Source: Rhizorhabdus histidinilytica (GTDB lineage: Bacteria; Pseudomonadota; Alphaproteobacteria; Sphingomonadales; Sphingomonadaceae). Taken from it: a stretch of DNA of 64,000 nucleotides. This document shows positions 23,937 to 31,790 of the stretch, in pieces. The position numbers were made by a program, and so were the translations under genes. The notes under the pieces are model-generated. The model did not search any database. It was not told where the DNA came from and saw only the letters and a program-made list of their open reading frames with translations. The stretch covers positions 186,001-250,000 of the forward strand of contig NZ_FUYM01000001.1 in assembly GCF_900167915.1 (NCBI RefSeq), given 5' to 3'. Numbering within the stretch: the stretch's first letter is position 1; the number at the start of each line of letters is the position of its first letter.

Positions 23937-24964
23937 TAGCCGACCGCCTGTTCTTCCTTGATGAGTTTGCGAAGGATGCGCCGCGCGCGCACCGCGCCGG
24001 CGTCGCCCTCCAGGATGACGGGGTGCATCTCCCAGAAATCCTCGCCGCCGATCGCCTCGTGCTGGGCCATGATCATCGGCTTGTCCTGATGCTCGAAGGC
24101 GAGTTGGAAGCCCTGGTCGAGCGCGGCGTGGAGCTGATCGTCGTCGCGGCGGAAGTCGCGCGCGTTCGACCAGAAATAATGGGTGCTGTTGTCGGTCTCG
24201 GGCGTCATCAGATGCACGCCTGGCGCTTCCCGGCCGATCCGCTCCGGCTGGCCCGTGCCGGTCACGCCGACGACGAGTTGCATGTTGCCGGGCGGGTACC
24301 AGGTGACGTCGAGCCAGCGGTCGACTGGCTTGCCTTCGGTTTCGTAGAGCAGCTCGAGCGCCGTCGGCAGTATCTCGTTCCGCGTCAGCCGGTTGGAATG
24401 GACGACATTCCCCACCTGCTTCACCTCGATCTCGGCATGGCGGACCGCCTCGCTGCCCAGCAGGCCCTTGTGCAGGAACTCGATATGGCCGAGGTCCATG
24501 ATGTTGTCGGTCATATATTCGTAATTGGCCGGGGTGTGCATGTAGCCGCGGTTGATCGCGAAGCGATCGGGATCGAGCCCGACCAGATCGGGGATGGCCG
24601 ACGGATCGGCCGTGTCCGGATCGCCCATCCAGATCCACGCCAGCAGGTGCCGCACCACCACCTTATAGGTCTGGACCCGGGCGTTGGCCGGAATCTGCCC
24701 GCTGCCGTGCGGGTTGAACAGGCATTGTCCGTCGAGGCCGAAGCGGAGGCCGTGATAGGCGCATTCGATCGCGTCGCCCATGCGGGTACCGATGCTGAGC
24801 GGCGCAAAGCGATGCGGGCAGCGGTTGCGGAGCGCGCGCACTTCGCCCTCGGCATCGCGCGTCAGCAGGATGTCCTCGTTCAGGATGCGACGATGGAAGG
24901 TCCCTTGCTCGGGGATTTCGTCGTCCCACGCCGCGACATACCAGCAGTTGCGGAGGAAGGGCAT
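23936..24964 (-). CDS. Rieske non-haem iron oxygenase, VanA/DdmC-like (third of three)
   Basis: Protein of 342 aa starting MPFLRNCWYVAAW. Rieske ligands are Cys49, His51, Cys68 and His71; the mononuclear iron site is DLGHIEFLHKGLLG. It starts 10 nt after the flavin hydroxylase and overlaps the BKACE gene, so it belongs to the same transcript as the oxygenase at 20157. Two Rieske oxygenases in one operon suggests two successive demethylations or hydroxylations of one substrate, or two related substrates. Electron-transfer partners are not encoded here. Confidence 0.93.
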   Translation of the reverse strand: MPFLRNCWYVAAWDDEIPEQGTFHRRILNEDILLTRDAEGEVRALRNRCPHRFAPLSIGTRMGDAIECAYHGLRFGLDGQCLFNPHGSGQIPANARVQTYKVVVRHLLAWIWMGDPDTADPSAIPDLVGLDPDRFAINRGYMHTPANYEYMTDNIMDLGHIEFLHKGLLGSEAVRHAEIEVKQVGNVVHSNRLTRNEILPTALELLYETEGKPVDRWLDVTWYPPGNMQLVVGVTGTGQPERIGREAPGVHLMTPETDNSTHYFWSNARDFRRDDDQLHAALDQGFQLAFEHQDKPMIMAQHEAIGGEDFWEMHPVILEGDAGAVRARRILRKLIKEEQAVG

Positions 24965-24974
24965 GTCCGTCTCC

Positions 24975-26114
24975 TCAATAGTCCGCCATCAGGGCGTGCG
25001 TCGCACGATGCAGCAAGCCGCCCTGGTCCGCATCGGGATTGTCGATGCCGCGCCATTCCTCCAGCTCCCACGCCGCGAGCTGGTCGCAGGTGTCGACGAC
25101 ATATTTCACGCGATCGAAGCGGCGGCGCATGAACGCCGACATCGCGGCGTCGAGCGATCCGTCCCCGCCCAGCAGCTCGCCGAGCAGGACGGCATCCTCG
25201 ATCGCCATCGCGGCCCCCTGGGCCAGGTGCGGCGTGGTCGAATGGGCGGCGTCGCCGGCGATCAGGATGCGGCCCTTGTGCCAGGGATCGTCGACCAACA
25301 GGGTGAGCATCGGGCGATACACCACGCCCGCCGGATCGGTGATCAGCTGCGACAGCCGCTCGATCGGCCCGCCATAGCCCTTCAGGCGTGACCGCATCTC
25401 CTCGGCGGCGGTCGGCCCGTCATACCAGCGGCTGTCGGCCTCGGCCGTGACGACGAACATGTACATCAGCGCCGGCGACATCGGCACCAGCCCGATCTTG
25501 GTATCGGGTCCGAAGAACACCTTGCCGGTGTCCATGTCGGCCGGCCGCTCGAAATTGTAGCGCCAGACGCCCTGACCGTTGAATCGCGGCTTGTAGGTGT
25601 CGCCGAACAGCATCCGGCGGGTTTCCGAGAACAGCCCGTCATAGCCGAGGACGAGGTCGTAGCGGCGCACCTCGCCGTCGCTGAAGGTCGCGTCGACGCC
25701 GTCGCCGTCGTCGTGCAGCGCGGTCGCGATCGTGCCCAGCCGGATGTCGGTGCCGACCTCCTTCGCGCCCTGGATCAGGATCTCGTGCAGCTTCGGCCGG
25801 GTGATCCCGTTATTGGGTGGCAGGTGCGGCGCGGCGCTGTTGTCGCCGGGCGGATCGATCAGGACATTGCCCTGCGCGTCATGGATGCGCCAGCCGTCAA
25901 ACGGGCCGCCATGGTCCAGGCATTGCTGCGCCAGGCCGATCCGGTCGAGCGCGCGCAGCGCGTTGTTCGGCTGGATGATGCCGACGCCATAGACGGTCCA
26001 TCGCGGCTCGCGCTCGATCAGGTCGACGGCGATGCCCTGCTGCCGCAGCGCCCGCGCCGCGACCAGCCCGCCGATCCCGCCGCCGATGACCAGCGCCCTC
26101 GCAATGACCGTCAT
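24975..26114 (-). CDS. FAD-dependent aromatic hydroxylase (PHBH fold)
   Basis: Protein of 379 aa. It has the dinucleotide motif VIGGGIGGLVAARALRQQG at residues 9-27, the LVLGYDGLFSETR motif shared by FAD and NAD(P)H sites, and GRILIAGDAAHSTTPHLAQG for the FAD ribityl chain. Group A flavoprotein monooxygenases ortho-hydroxylate phenols, often making the catechol that an extradiol enzyme then cleaves; the extradiol gene directly upstream overlaps it by four bases. An open frame runs further upstream, but the ATGA overlap defines the start. Confidence 0.93.
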   Translation of the reverse strand: MTVIARALVIGGGIGGLVAARALRQQGIAVDLIEREPRWTVYGVGIIQPNNALRALDRIGLAQQCLDHGGPFDGWRIHDAQGNVLIDPPGDNSAAPHLPPNNGITRPKLHEILIQGAKEVGTDIRLGTIATALHDDGDGVDATFSDGEVRRYDLVLGYDGLFSETRRMLFGDTYKPRFNGQGVWRYNFERPADMDTGKVFFGPDTKIGLVPMSPALMYMFVVTAEADSRWYDGPTAAEEMRSRLKGYGGPIERLSQLITDPAGVVYRPMLTLLVDDPWHKGRILIAGDAAHSTTPHLAQGAAMAIEDAVLLGELLGGDGSLDAAMSAFMRRRFDRVKYVVDTCDQLAAWELEEWRGIDNPDADQGGLLHRATHALMADY

Positions 26115-27100
26115 TCGCCGTCTCCGCTCACGCGCGGCGCCTCGTCGGTCATGTAGCGGAACTTCCAGGCCGGCGGCTGCTGCAGGAAGGGCGGCAGGTT
26201 GTGGACGAAATGCGCGAAGGCGAACAGCGGCTCCTGCCAGTCGCGCGGCACCCAGTTGTCGTCGACATAGTCGGCGTCGGCGCCATATTCGGCCTCGCCG
26301 CCGGCCGGGCATGGGAGATAGTAGAACAGCGCGGAATCGATGCGGTGCCGCCCCAGCCCGAAGTGTGAATGTTCCCAGCCCCTGCGCTCCATATGGTTCG
26401 CGCCGGCCATGATCTCGTCGATGTCCTCGACGCCGAAATTGGCATGGTGGAAGCGCAGCTTGCCGTCCATTCCCGGAAAGGGCGCGCTGGCGTTGAGCAG
26501 CAGCAGGTTGTGGTGGTTGTTCGATCCGCCGCAGCGGAGGTACATGCCGAAGCCGCGCTGGCTGTCCGACAGGCGGAAGCCCAGCCGGTCGCGCATGAAC
26601 GCGAAGCCCGCCTCATGGTCGGGCACTGCGAAGACGACGTGGGAGATTACCTTGGGTCGCGCCCGCTCGCGCCATTTGCGATGCTGGTTGAGCCGGTTGA
26701 CGCGCCCCGGCGCGTTGACCGGATCGGGCGCATAGACCACCGGCTTGCGCGCGAACGGCCGCAGCCCCATCGGCAGGCCGAAGCTCGTCCGGAAGCGGAC
26801 CGTGCCGTCGGCGTCGCGCCGCACGTCGCAATCGACGAGCCCTGCTGCGAGCGTCTCCAGCGCCTGGGGCGTGTCGACGCCCCAGATCACCTCGCGGACG
26901 CCGATCCCTTCCATCGCCGTGGCGGGCAGCGCCGGGTCGCTCCGATGGCGGATGATGATGCTCGACCCCTCGTCGAGCTGGAAGCGGCCGAGGGTTTCGG
27001 ACCGCTCGACCAGCGGCAGCCCGAAATCCTCGAAGAAGCGGATCGCCAGCGCGACGTCGTCCACCCCGTAGACAAGCGACTCGATACCCGTGATTGCCAT
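26111..27100 (-). CDS. Type-I extradiol ring-cleavage dioxygenase
   Basis: Protein of 329 aa with two VOC modules. The expected iron ligands are all present with the right spacing: His154 in VISHVVFAVPDH, His218/219 in RFHHANFGVEDID and Glu269 in PAGGEAEYG. The enzyme would open a catechol next to the hydroxyls using Fe(II) and O2. It starts seven nt after the TonB receptor stop and is coupled to the FAD hydroxylase, giving a hydroxylate-then-cleave pair. The DNWVPRDW tail is longer than in small catechol 2,3-dioxygenases and closer to biphenyl-type enzymes. Confidence 0.92.
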   Translation of the reverse strand: MAITGIESLVYGVDDVALAIRFFEDFGLPLVERSETLGRFQLDEGSSIIIRHRSDPALPATAMEGIGVREVIWGVDTPQALETLAAGLVDCDVRRDADGTVRFRTSFGLPMGLRPFARKPVVYAPDPVNAPGRVNRLNQHRKWRERARPKVISHVVFAVPDHEAGFAFMRDRLGFRLSDSQRGFGMYLRCGGSNNHHNLLLLNASAPFPGMDGKLRFHHANFGVEDIDEIMAGANHMERRGWEHSHFGLGRHRIDSALFYYLPCPAGGEAEYGADADYVDDNWVPRDWQEPLFAFAHFVHNLPPFLQQPPAWKFRYMTDEAPRVSGDGE

Positions 27101-27107
27101 ATGAGCC

Positions 27108-29246
27108 TCAGAATTTTGCCTTGAAATCGATGCCGTAGGTGCGTGGGTCGCGCAGATAGGTGAGCCGCGGATATCCCCAGAAATCCGCCGAGATCAGCTG
27201 GTTGGAGACGATCGTCTTGTTGCTCAGGTTGCGGCCCCAGAGCGTCATGCTCCACCAGCGCCCGCTGTCGTAGGTCAGCGACGCGTTATAGGTCTCGTAG
27301 GACGGCTGGTACGATCCGCGATGCTCGTAGGGATCGAAATACATGTTGCCCGAGAAGAAGGCGTCGCCGCTGATGCTGATCTTGGCGACGTCGCCGACCG
27401 GGATGTCGTATTGCGCGCCGACGCGTGCGGTATATTTGGCCGATCCGGGCAGGCGGTTGCCGGCCAGCGAGATCGGGCCGGCCGCCGGATCGAGCGGATC
27501 GGGCGTGACGAAGCTGTCGAACTTGGCGTCGAGCAGACCGAGCGATGCGTCGATGCGCAGGCGGTTGGTCGGCCGCGCGGTCAGCTCGACCTCGATGCCC
27601 TTGATCGTCGACTTACCCGCATTCTCCTCGACGGTCTGCGCCTGCACCACGCGGGTCACGACCATGTTGGTGTAGTCGTACCAGAAGGCAGCGATGTTGG
27701 CGGTCAGCCGCCGGTCGAACATCTGCGCCTTGAGGCCGGCCTCATAGCTGAGCAGCTTTTCCGGCTCGACGCCCGGGCCAGGCACGCCGATGGTGAAGCC
27801 GCCGCTCTTGAACCCCTTCGAGACACCCCCATAGAGGGTGAGGTTGTCCGACGGCTCGAACTGGAGCGTTGCCTTGGGCGTGAAGGCGTTGAAGCTTTTC
27901 TTCCCGCCGGTCGGAATCGGCACGAACGGCGCGGTGAACACGCCCTCCGACGTCCGCTTCTCGTAGCTGTAGCGCGCGCCGAGCACGAGCTTGAGCTTGG
28001 GCACGAATTCCCAGGAGCCGTGGGCGAACACGGCATAGGCCTTGGTGTCGCCGGTACCGCGCTGATCGAACTGTGCCGCCGGATCGAAGAACAGCGGGAT
28101 ATGGATGAAGCCGTCGACCTTTTCGGTGAAATAATAGCCGCCAAGGATGAAGTCCCACCGCGTGCCGTTGGCCAGGAGCTGCACCTCTTCGCTGAACTGG
28201 TGCTGCTTTTCGAGCTGGGAGATCGCGCCGATCGACGGGTTGGTGCCGATCAGCTCGTCGAGCGCGGTGAAGCGCGACTTGCGATAGGCGGTGATCGACT
28301 TGAGCGATAGGTTTTCGGCCAGGTCGAGGGTCGCGGTGCCCTGCACGCCCCAGGCGCGGATCTTCCGGTTGGGATCGACGCCCGAGACGACGTTGCGGAT
28401 CTTGCTCGGGAAATTGCCCAGCGATTCCGCCAGCGTCAGCGCGCCGGGGATGCCGCTGCCCGCCTGGTGCACCACGCCCCAGGCGTCGTTGGCGTGGAAA
28501 TAGTCGGCGATGATCTCGATCGTCAGCGGCTCGCTCGGGGTCAGCTCGACGGTAAGGCGGCCGGCCTGCTCCTTGCGATTGTCGACGTCCTTGCCGGTCG
28601 CCTCGTTCTTGCCGTAGCCGCCCCGGTCGACGAAGAAGCCGGCTGCACGCACCGCGATCTTGCCGGGCACGATCGCCCCGCCGACGCCGGCCTCGCCCTG
28701 CACCAGCCCGTAATTGCCGACGCTCAGCGTGGCGTTCGCCGAGAAGTCGTCGGTCGGTTTGCGGGTGATGACGTTGATCGAGCCGCCGGTCGCGTTGCGG
28801 CCGTAGAGATCGCCTTGCGGACCACGCACCACCTCGATCCGGTCGACGTCGAAATAGCTCGACACCTGCGCGCGGGGGCGGGCGATGTAGACGCCGTTGG
28901 CGTGGTAGGCGACGTTGCTGTCGATGCCGAGGCCGAGGAAGTTGTTCCCGACGCCGCGCAGGTAGATATAGGTCACGCCGCTGTTGGTCTGCAGGTTGAA
29001 GTTGGGCACCGTCGCGCCGAGCTGCAACGGATTGCCGACGCCGAGCCGGTCGAGCGTCGCGCCGCCGACGGCAGAGACGGCGAGCGGCACGTCCTGTACG
29101 CTTTCGGAGCGCTTCTGCGCGGTGACGATGATCTCGTCGATGGCCGGTGCGTCGGTGCCGGCGGCGGTGGACTGGGCCTGAACCGCTCCGGCCCAGCCGA
29201 ACGCGGCGAGGCTGGCGATGGTGTGGATGCGCGTCGATCGCTTCAT
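27108..29246 (-). CDS. TonB-dependent outer-membrane receptor heading the catabolic operon
   Basis: Protein of 712 aa with signal peptide ending FGWAGAVQAQ, TonB-box region DEIIVTAQKRSESVQ, plug motif DRIEVVRGPQGDLYGRNATG and a C-terminal barrel ending GIDFKAKF. It is the first of nine genes read in one direction with gaps of at most ten nt. This strongly suggests that it imports the compound the following enzymes break down. The LysR gene ends 91 bp upstream, so the promoter must lie in that gap or the LysR gene is co-transcribed. Confidence 0.95.
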   Translation of the reverse strand: MKRSTRIHTIASLAAFGWAGAVQAQSTAAGTDAPAIDEIIVTAQKRSESVQDVPLAVSAVGGATLDRLGVGNPLQLGATVPNFNLQTNSGVTYIYLRGVGNNFLGLGIDSNVAYHANGVYIARPRAQVSSYFDVDRIEVVRGPQGDLYGRNATGGSINVITRKPTDDFSANATLSVGNYGLVQGEAGVGGAIVPGKIAVRAAGFFVDRGGYGKNEATGKDVDNRKEQAGRLTVELTPSEPLTIEIIADYFHANDAWGVVHQAGSGIPGALTLAESLGNFPSKIRNVVSGVDPNRKIRAWGVQGTATLDLAENLSLKSITAYRKSRFTALDELIGTNPSIGAISQLEKQHQFSEEVQLLANGTRWDFILGGYYFTEKVDGFIHIPLFFDPAAQFDQRGTGDTKAYAVFAHGSWEFVPKLKLVLGARYSYEKRTSEGVFTAPFVPIPTGGKKSFNAFTPKATLQFEPSDNLTLYGGVSKGFKSGGFTIGVPGPGVEPEKLLSYEAGLKAQMFDRRLTANIAAFWYDYTNMVVTRVVQAQTVEENAGKSTIKGIEVELTARPTNRLRIDASLGLLDAKFDSFVTPDPLDPAAGPISLAGNRLPGSAKYTARVGAQYDIPVGDVAKISISGDAFFSGNMYFDPYEHRGSYQPSYETYNASLTYDSGRWWSMTLWGRNLSNKTIVSNQLISADFWGYPRLTYLRDPRTYGIDFKAKF

Positions 29247-29337
29247 GGTCTGATCCCCTCCTACGAACCTTTTCGTTCTGTGGCGGGGAGGATGAGGCCG
29301 CGCGCCTCACTCCGGAAACACTATCGGCGGATGTCTC

Positions 29338-30297
29338 TCACAAATGGGATTTGTGGTTTGACGGCGGCTCCTCGCCGAGCTGGTCGATCACCAGGCTGAA
29401 GGCTTTCCGGACGAAGATGCGCGCAGGGTCCTGCTCGGTGCGCTCGTGCCAGAACAGGATTTCCTGGAGCTGCGGCAGCTTCATCGGGCACTCGGCGACG
29501 GCCAGCCCGAGCCGTGGCGCCAGCGTGTTGGCCAGCCGCCGCTGCGACGTGGCGACCAGCGGGGTGCCGGGCAGCATGAAGATCTGTGCGGCGAAATTGG
29601 GCACCAGTGCGGCTATGTCGAACTCGGTGCCGCTGCTCGCCCAGGCGTCCTCGACGATGGTCTTGAGGTCCTCGCCGAAGTCGACCGTGTTGTGCCGCGC
29701 CCGGCGATAGGTGCGCAGCGACATGCCATTGGCGATGTCGACATGCGCTGGATCGGCGACGCAGACGAAGTCGTCGCGGAACAGCGGCATGGTGCGGATA
29801 TGCTTGCTCGGCCGGTGCGTTCCGTAAAGCCGCATGTCGTGCGCGGTCAGGCAGAAGTCCACCTCACCCATTTCCAGCCGGTCGAAGCTCGCCGGAGAAA
29901 GGGTCTCGACCGCGCATTGCATGTTCGGCGCGGTGATGGTCAGATATTGCAGCAGATGCGGCAGGATGACGTGCAGGCAATAATCGCTCATCGCGATCCT
30001 GCACTTGTAGCGGGCGGTCGCCGGATCGAAATGCGGCCGCACCTCGAGCGCCGACTGGACGGTCAGCAACGCCTCGCGGATCGGCATGACCAGCGACCGC
30101 GCCAGCGGCGTCAGTTCCAGATGGCGGCCGACCCTGGTCAGCAGCTCGTCGTCGAAATGGTGGCGCAGGCGCTGGAGTGCGCTGCTTGCGGCCTGTTGCG
30201 TCACGCACAGCCGCTCGGCGGCGCGGGTGACGTTGCGCTCGGTCAGCAATATGTCGAGCGCCCGCAGAAGGTTGAGATCGAAATGGCTCAGCTGCAT
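29338..30297 (-). CDS. LysR-family transcriptional regulator (NodD/PcpR-like)
   Basis: Protein of 319 aa from ATG 30297 (MQLSHFDLNLLRALDILL). The N-terminal winged helix has VTRAAERLCVTQQAASSALQRLR; the effector domain follows from about residue 90 (CRIAMSDYCLHVILPHLLQ), as in regulators that bind flavonoids or chlorinated phenols. It is divergent from the DNA ligase and lies upstream of, and in line with, the nine-gene catabolic operon, so it is the likely activator. The leader 30298-30442 has several CCGGAA repeats but no convincing T-N11-A site. Confidence 0.92.
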   Translation of the reverse strand: MQLSHFDLNLLRALDILLTERNVTRAAERLCVTQQAASSALQRLRHHFDDELLTRVGRHLELTPLARSLVMPIREALLTVQSALEVRPHFDPATARYKCRIAMSDYCLHVILPHLLQYLTITAPNMQCAVETLSPASFDRLEMGEVDFCLTAHDMRLYGTHRPSKHIRTMPLFRDDFVCVADPAHVDIANGMSLRTYRRARHNTVDFGEDLKTIVEDAWASSGTEFDIAALVPNFAAQIFMLPGTPLVATSQRRLANTLAPRLGLAVAECPMKLPQLQEILFWHERTEQDPARIFVRKAFSLVIDQLGEEPPSNHKSHL

Positions 30298-30442
30298 GGC
30301 CGATGGCGCTCCCCGGGACGAAGCAGGAGGGCCGGGTGTACACGATTTCCGGCGGCGCAATAGCCGTGTCTTCCGTATCCGGAACCGTCCTGTCCGGAAA
30401 ACGTAGACGGATCGTTGGTCGAACCCGAGGGCGCAGGAACGG

Positions 30443-31468
30443 ATGGCGGATTCCGGAAATCTTGCGCCGATGGAGGCGCGGCTCGTCGGGGAGTTGCCCG
30501 AGGGGCCGGGCTGGCAGTTCGAGCCGAAATGGGACGGCTTCCGCGCCCTTGCCGAACGGAAGGGCGCCATGGTCCAGCTGTCGTCGAAGTCGGGCAAGTC
30601 GCTGGCGCGCTTCTTTCCGGAGGTGGTCGAGGCGCTCGCCGCCACCGCCTCGGACGACTATGTCGTCGATGGCGAACTGGTCCTGTCACTCAACGGGCAA
30701 TTGTCCTTTGATGCCTTGCAGCAGCGGCTCCATCCTGCCGCCAGCCGCATCGCGCGGCTCGCTCGCGAGACGCCAGCGCAACTGATGCTGTTCGATTGCC
30801 TGCGGCTCGACGGGCGCGATCTTGTCTCCGAACCGCTCGATCGCCGGCGCGCGATGCTGGAAGCCTTCCACGCCAGGGAGGGCAATCGGGTGTTGCTGCT
30901 GTCGCCGGCGAGCGAGGATCGGGATCGGGCGCTCGACTGGTTCGCGCGAAGCGGCGGCGCGCTCGACGGCATCGTCGCCAAGCGACGCGACGCGCCATAC
31001 CGGCCGGGCGAGCGCGCGATGTTCAAGCTCAAGCCGCAGCGCAGCGCCGACTGCGTGGTCGGCGGCTTCAGGCCCGTGGAGGGAGGGCAGGGGGTCGCGT
31101 CGCTCCTGCTCGGTCTCTACGACGAGGAGGGCCTGCTCGACCATGTCGGCTTCACCTCGGCGTTCGCGGCGGCGGACCGACCGGCGCTGCTGGACCGATT
31201 GCGGCCCTATATCGGCGGAGCTGGATTCAGCGGAAAGGCGCCGGGCGGGCCAAGCCGTTGGCGCAAGGCGGGAGAGTCCGAATGGGTCCGGCTCGCTCCG
31301 GAGCTGGTGGTCGAGGTCGGCTACGATCAGGTGACCGGACGGCGGTTCCGCCACGGCACGCGCTTCCTGCGCTGGCGACCGGACAAGGCGCCGCGGCAAT
31401 GCACGATGGAGCAGCTCGCGCCGCCGCTCGGCCAGGCCGAGCTCGAACAGCTTCTGTCCGGAGTCTGA
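30443..31468 (+). CDS. ligC: ATP-dependent DNA ligase, LigC type
   Basis: Protein of 341 aa, ATG 30443 after AGGA. Motif I FEPKWDGFRAL gives the adenylated Lys29; later motifs include VDGELV, GIVAKRRDAPY and MFKLKPQRS, followed by an OB-fold region. Length and lack of nuclease or primase domains match bacterial LigC rather than LigD. No Ku or primase gene is close, so it is an orphan repair ligase. It is convergent with the small Cys-rich gene and unrelated to the catabolic genes beside it. Confidence 0.9.
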   Translation: MADSGNLAPMEARLVGELPEGPGWQFEPKWDGFRALAERKGAMVQLSSKSGKSLARFFPEVVEALAATASDDYVVDGELVLSLNGQLSFDALQQRLHPAASRIARLARETPAQLMLFDCLRLDGRDLVSEPLDRRRAMLEAFHAREGNRVLLLSPASEDRDRALDWFARSGGALDGIVAKRRDAPYRPGERAMFKLKPQRSADCVVGGFRPVEGGQGVASLLLGLYDEEGLLDHVGFTSAFAAADRPALLDRLRPYIGGAGFSGKAPGGPSRWRKAGESEWVRLAPELVVEVGYDQVTGRRFRHGTRFLRWRPDKAPRQCTMEQLAPPLGQAELEQLLSGV

Positions 31469-31489
31469 CTGGTCCGGCGAGTGACCTCC

Positions 31490-31717
31490 TCACCCCATCT
31501 CGCCGGTTCGGAACCAGCGCCGCAGCACCGGCATCCGAGCCAGCTCGCAGCCGCAATGGCGGCAGCGGCCATGCTCGACCCCCTGTTCGTCGGTCCGCAC
31601 CTCGGGCGCGACGATGTGGCGACCGGCGCGACAGTTGCGCGAGATTTCGGCGATCATGCGCGGATGGCGCTTGCGGCCGCGGACAGGGGGCAGGGCGGGC
31701 GGCTGATCGGTCGGCAT
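31490..31717 (-). CDS. Small cysteine-containing protein of unknown function
   Basis: Protein of 75 aa from ATG 31717 with AGGAGAT upstream; longer frames from 31840 give an implausible arginine- and proline-rich start. It has one Cys at residue 29 and a knuckle-like GRCRHCGCEL at 51-59, suggesting a metal-bound turn. It begins 73 nt after the mprF stop on the same strand and may be the last gene of that unit. I recognise no family. Confidence 0.6.
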   Translation of the reverse strand: MPTDQPPALPPVRGRKRHPRMIAEISRNCRAGRHIVAPEVRTDEQGVEHGRCRHCGCELARMPVLRRWFRTGEMG

Positions 31718-31790
31718 CGATATCTCCTGGAACGGCATCATCCTGCCCCGGCGCGGTTGCGGCGGCGGTGGCGGGCGGATGAACTTTTGG

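Noticed and set aside
30298-30442. LysR binding site (T-N11-A) in the LysR/ligC divergent gap
   Set aside because: CCGGAA repeats are visible, but no properly spaced interrupted palindrome could be defended.
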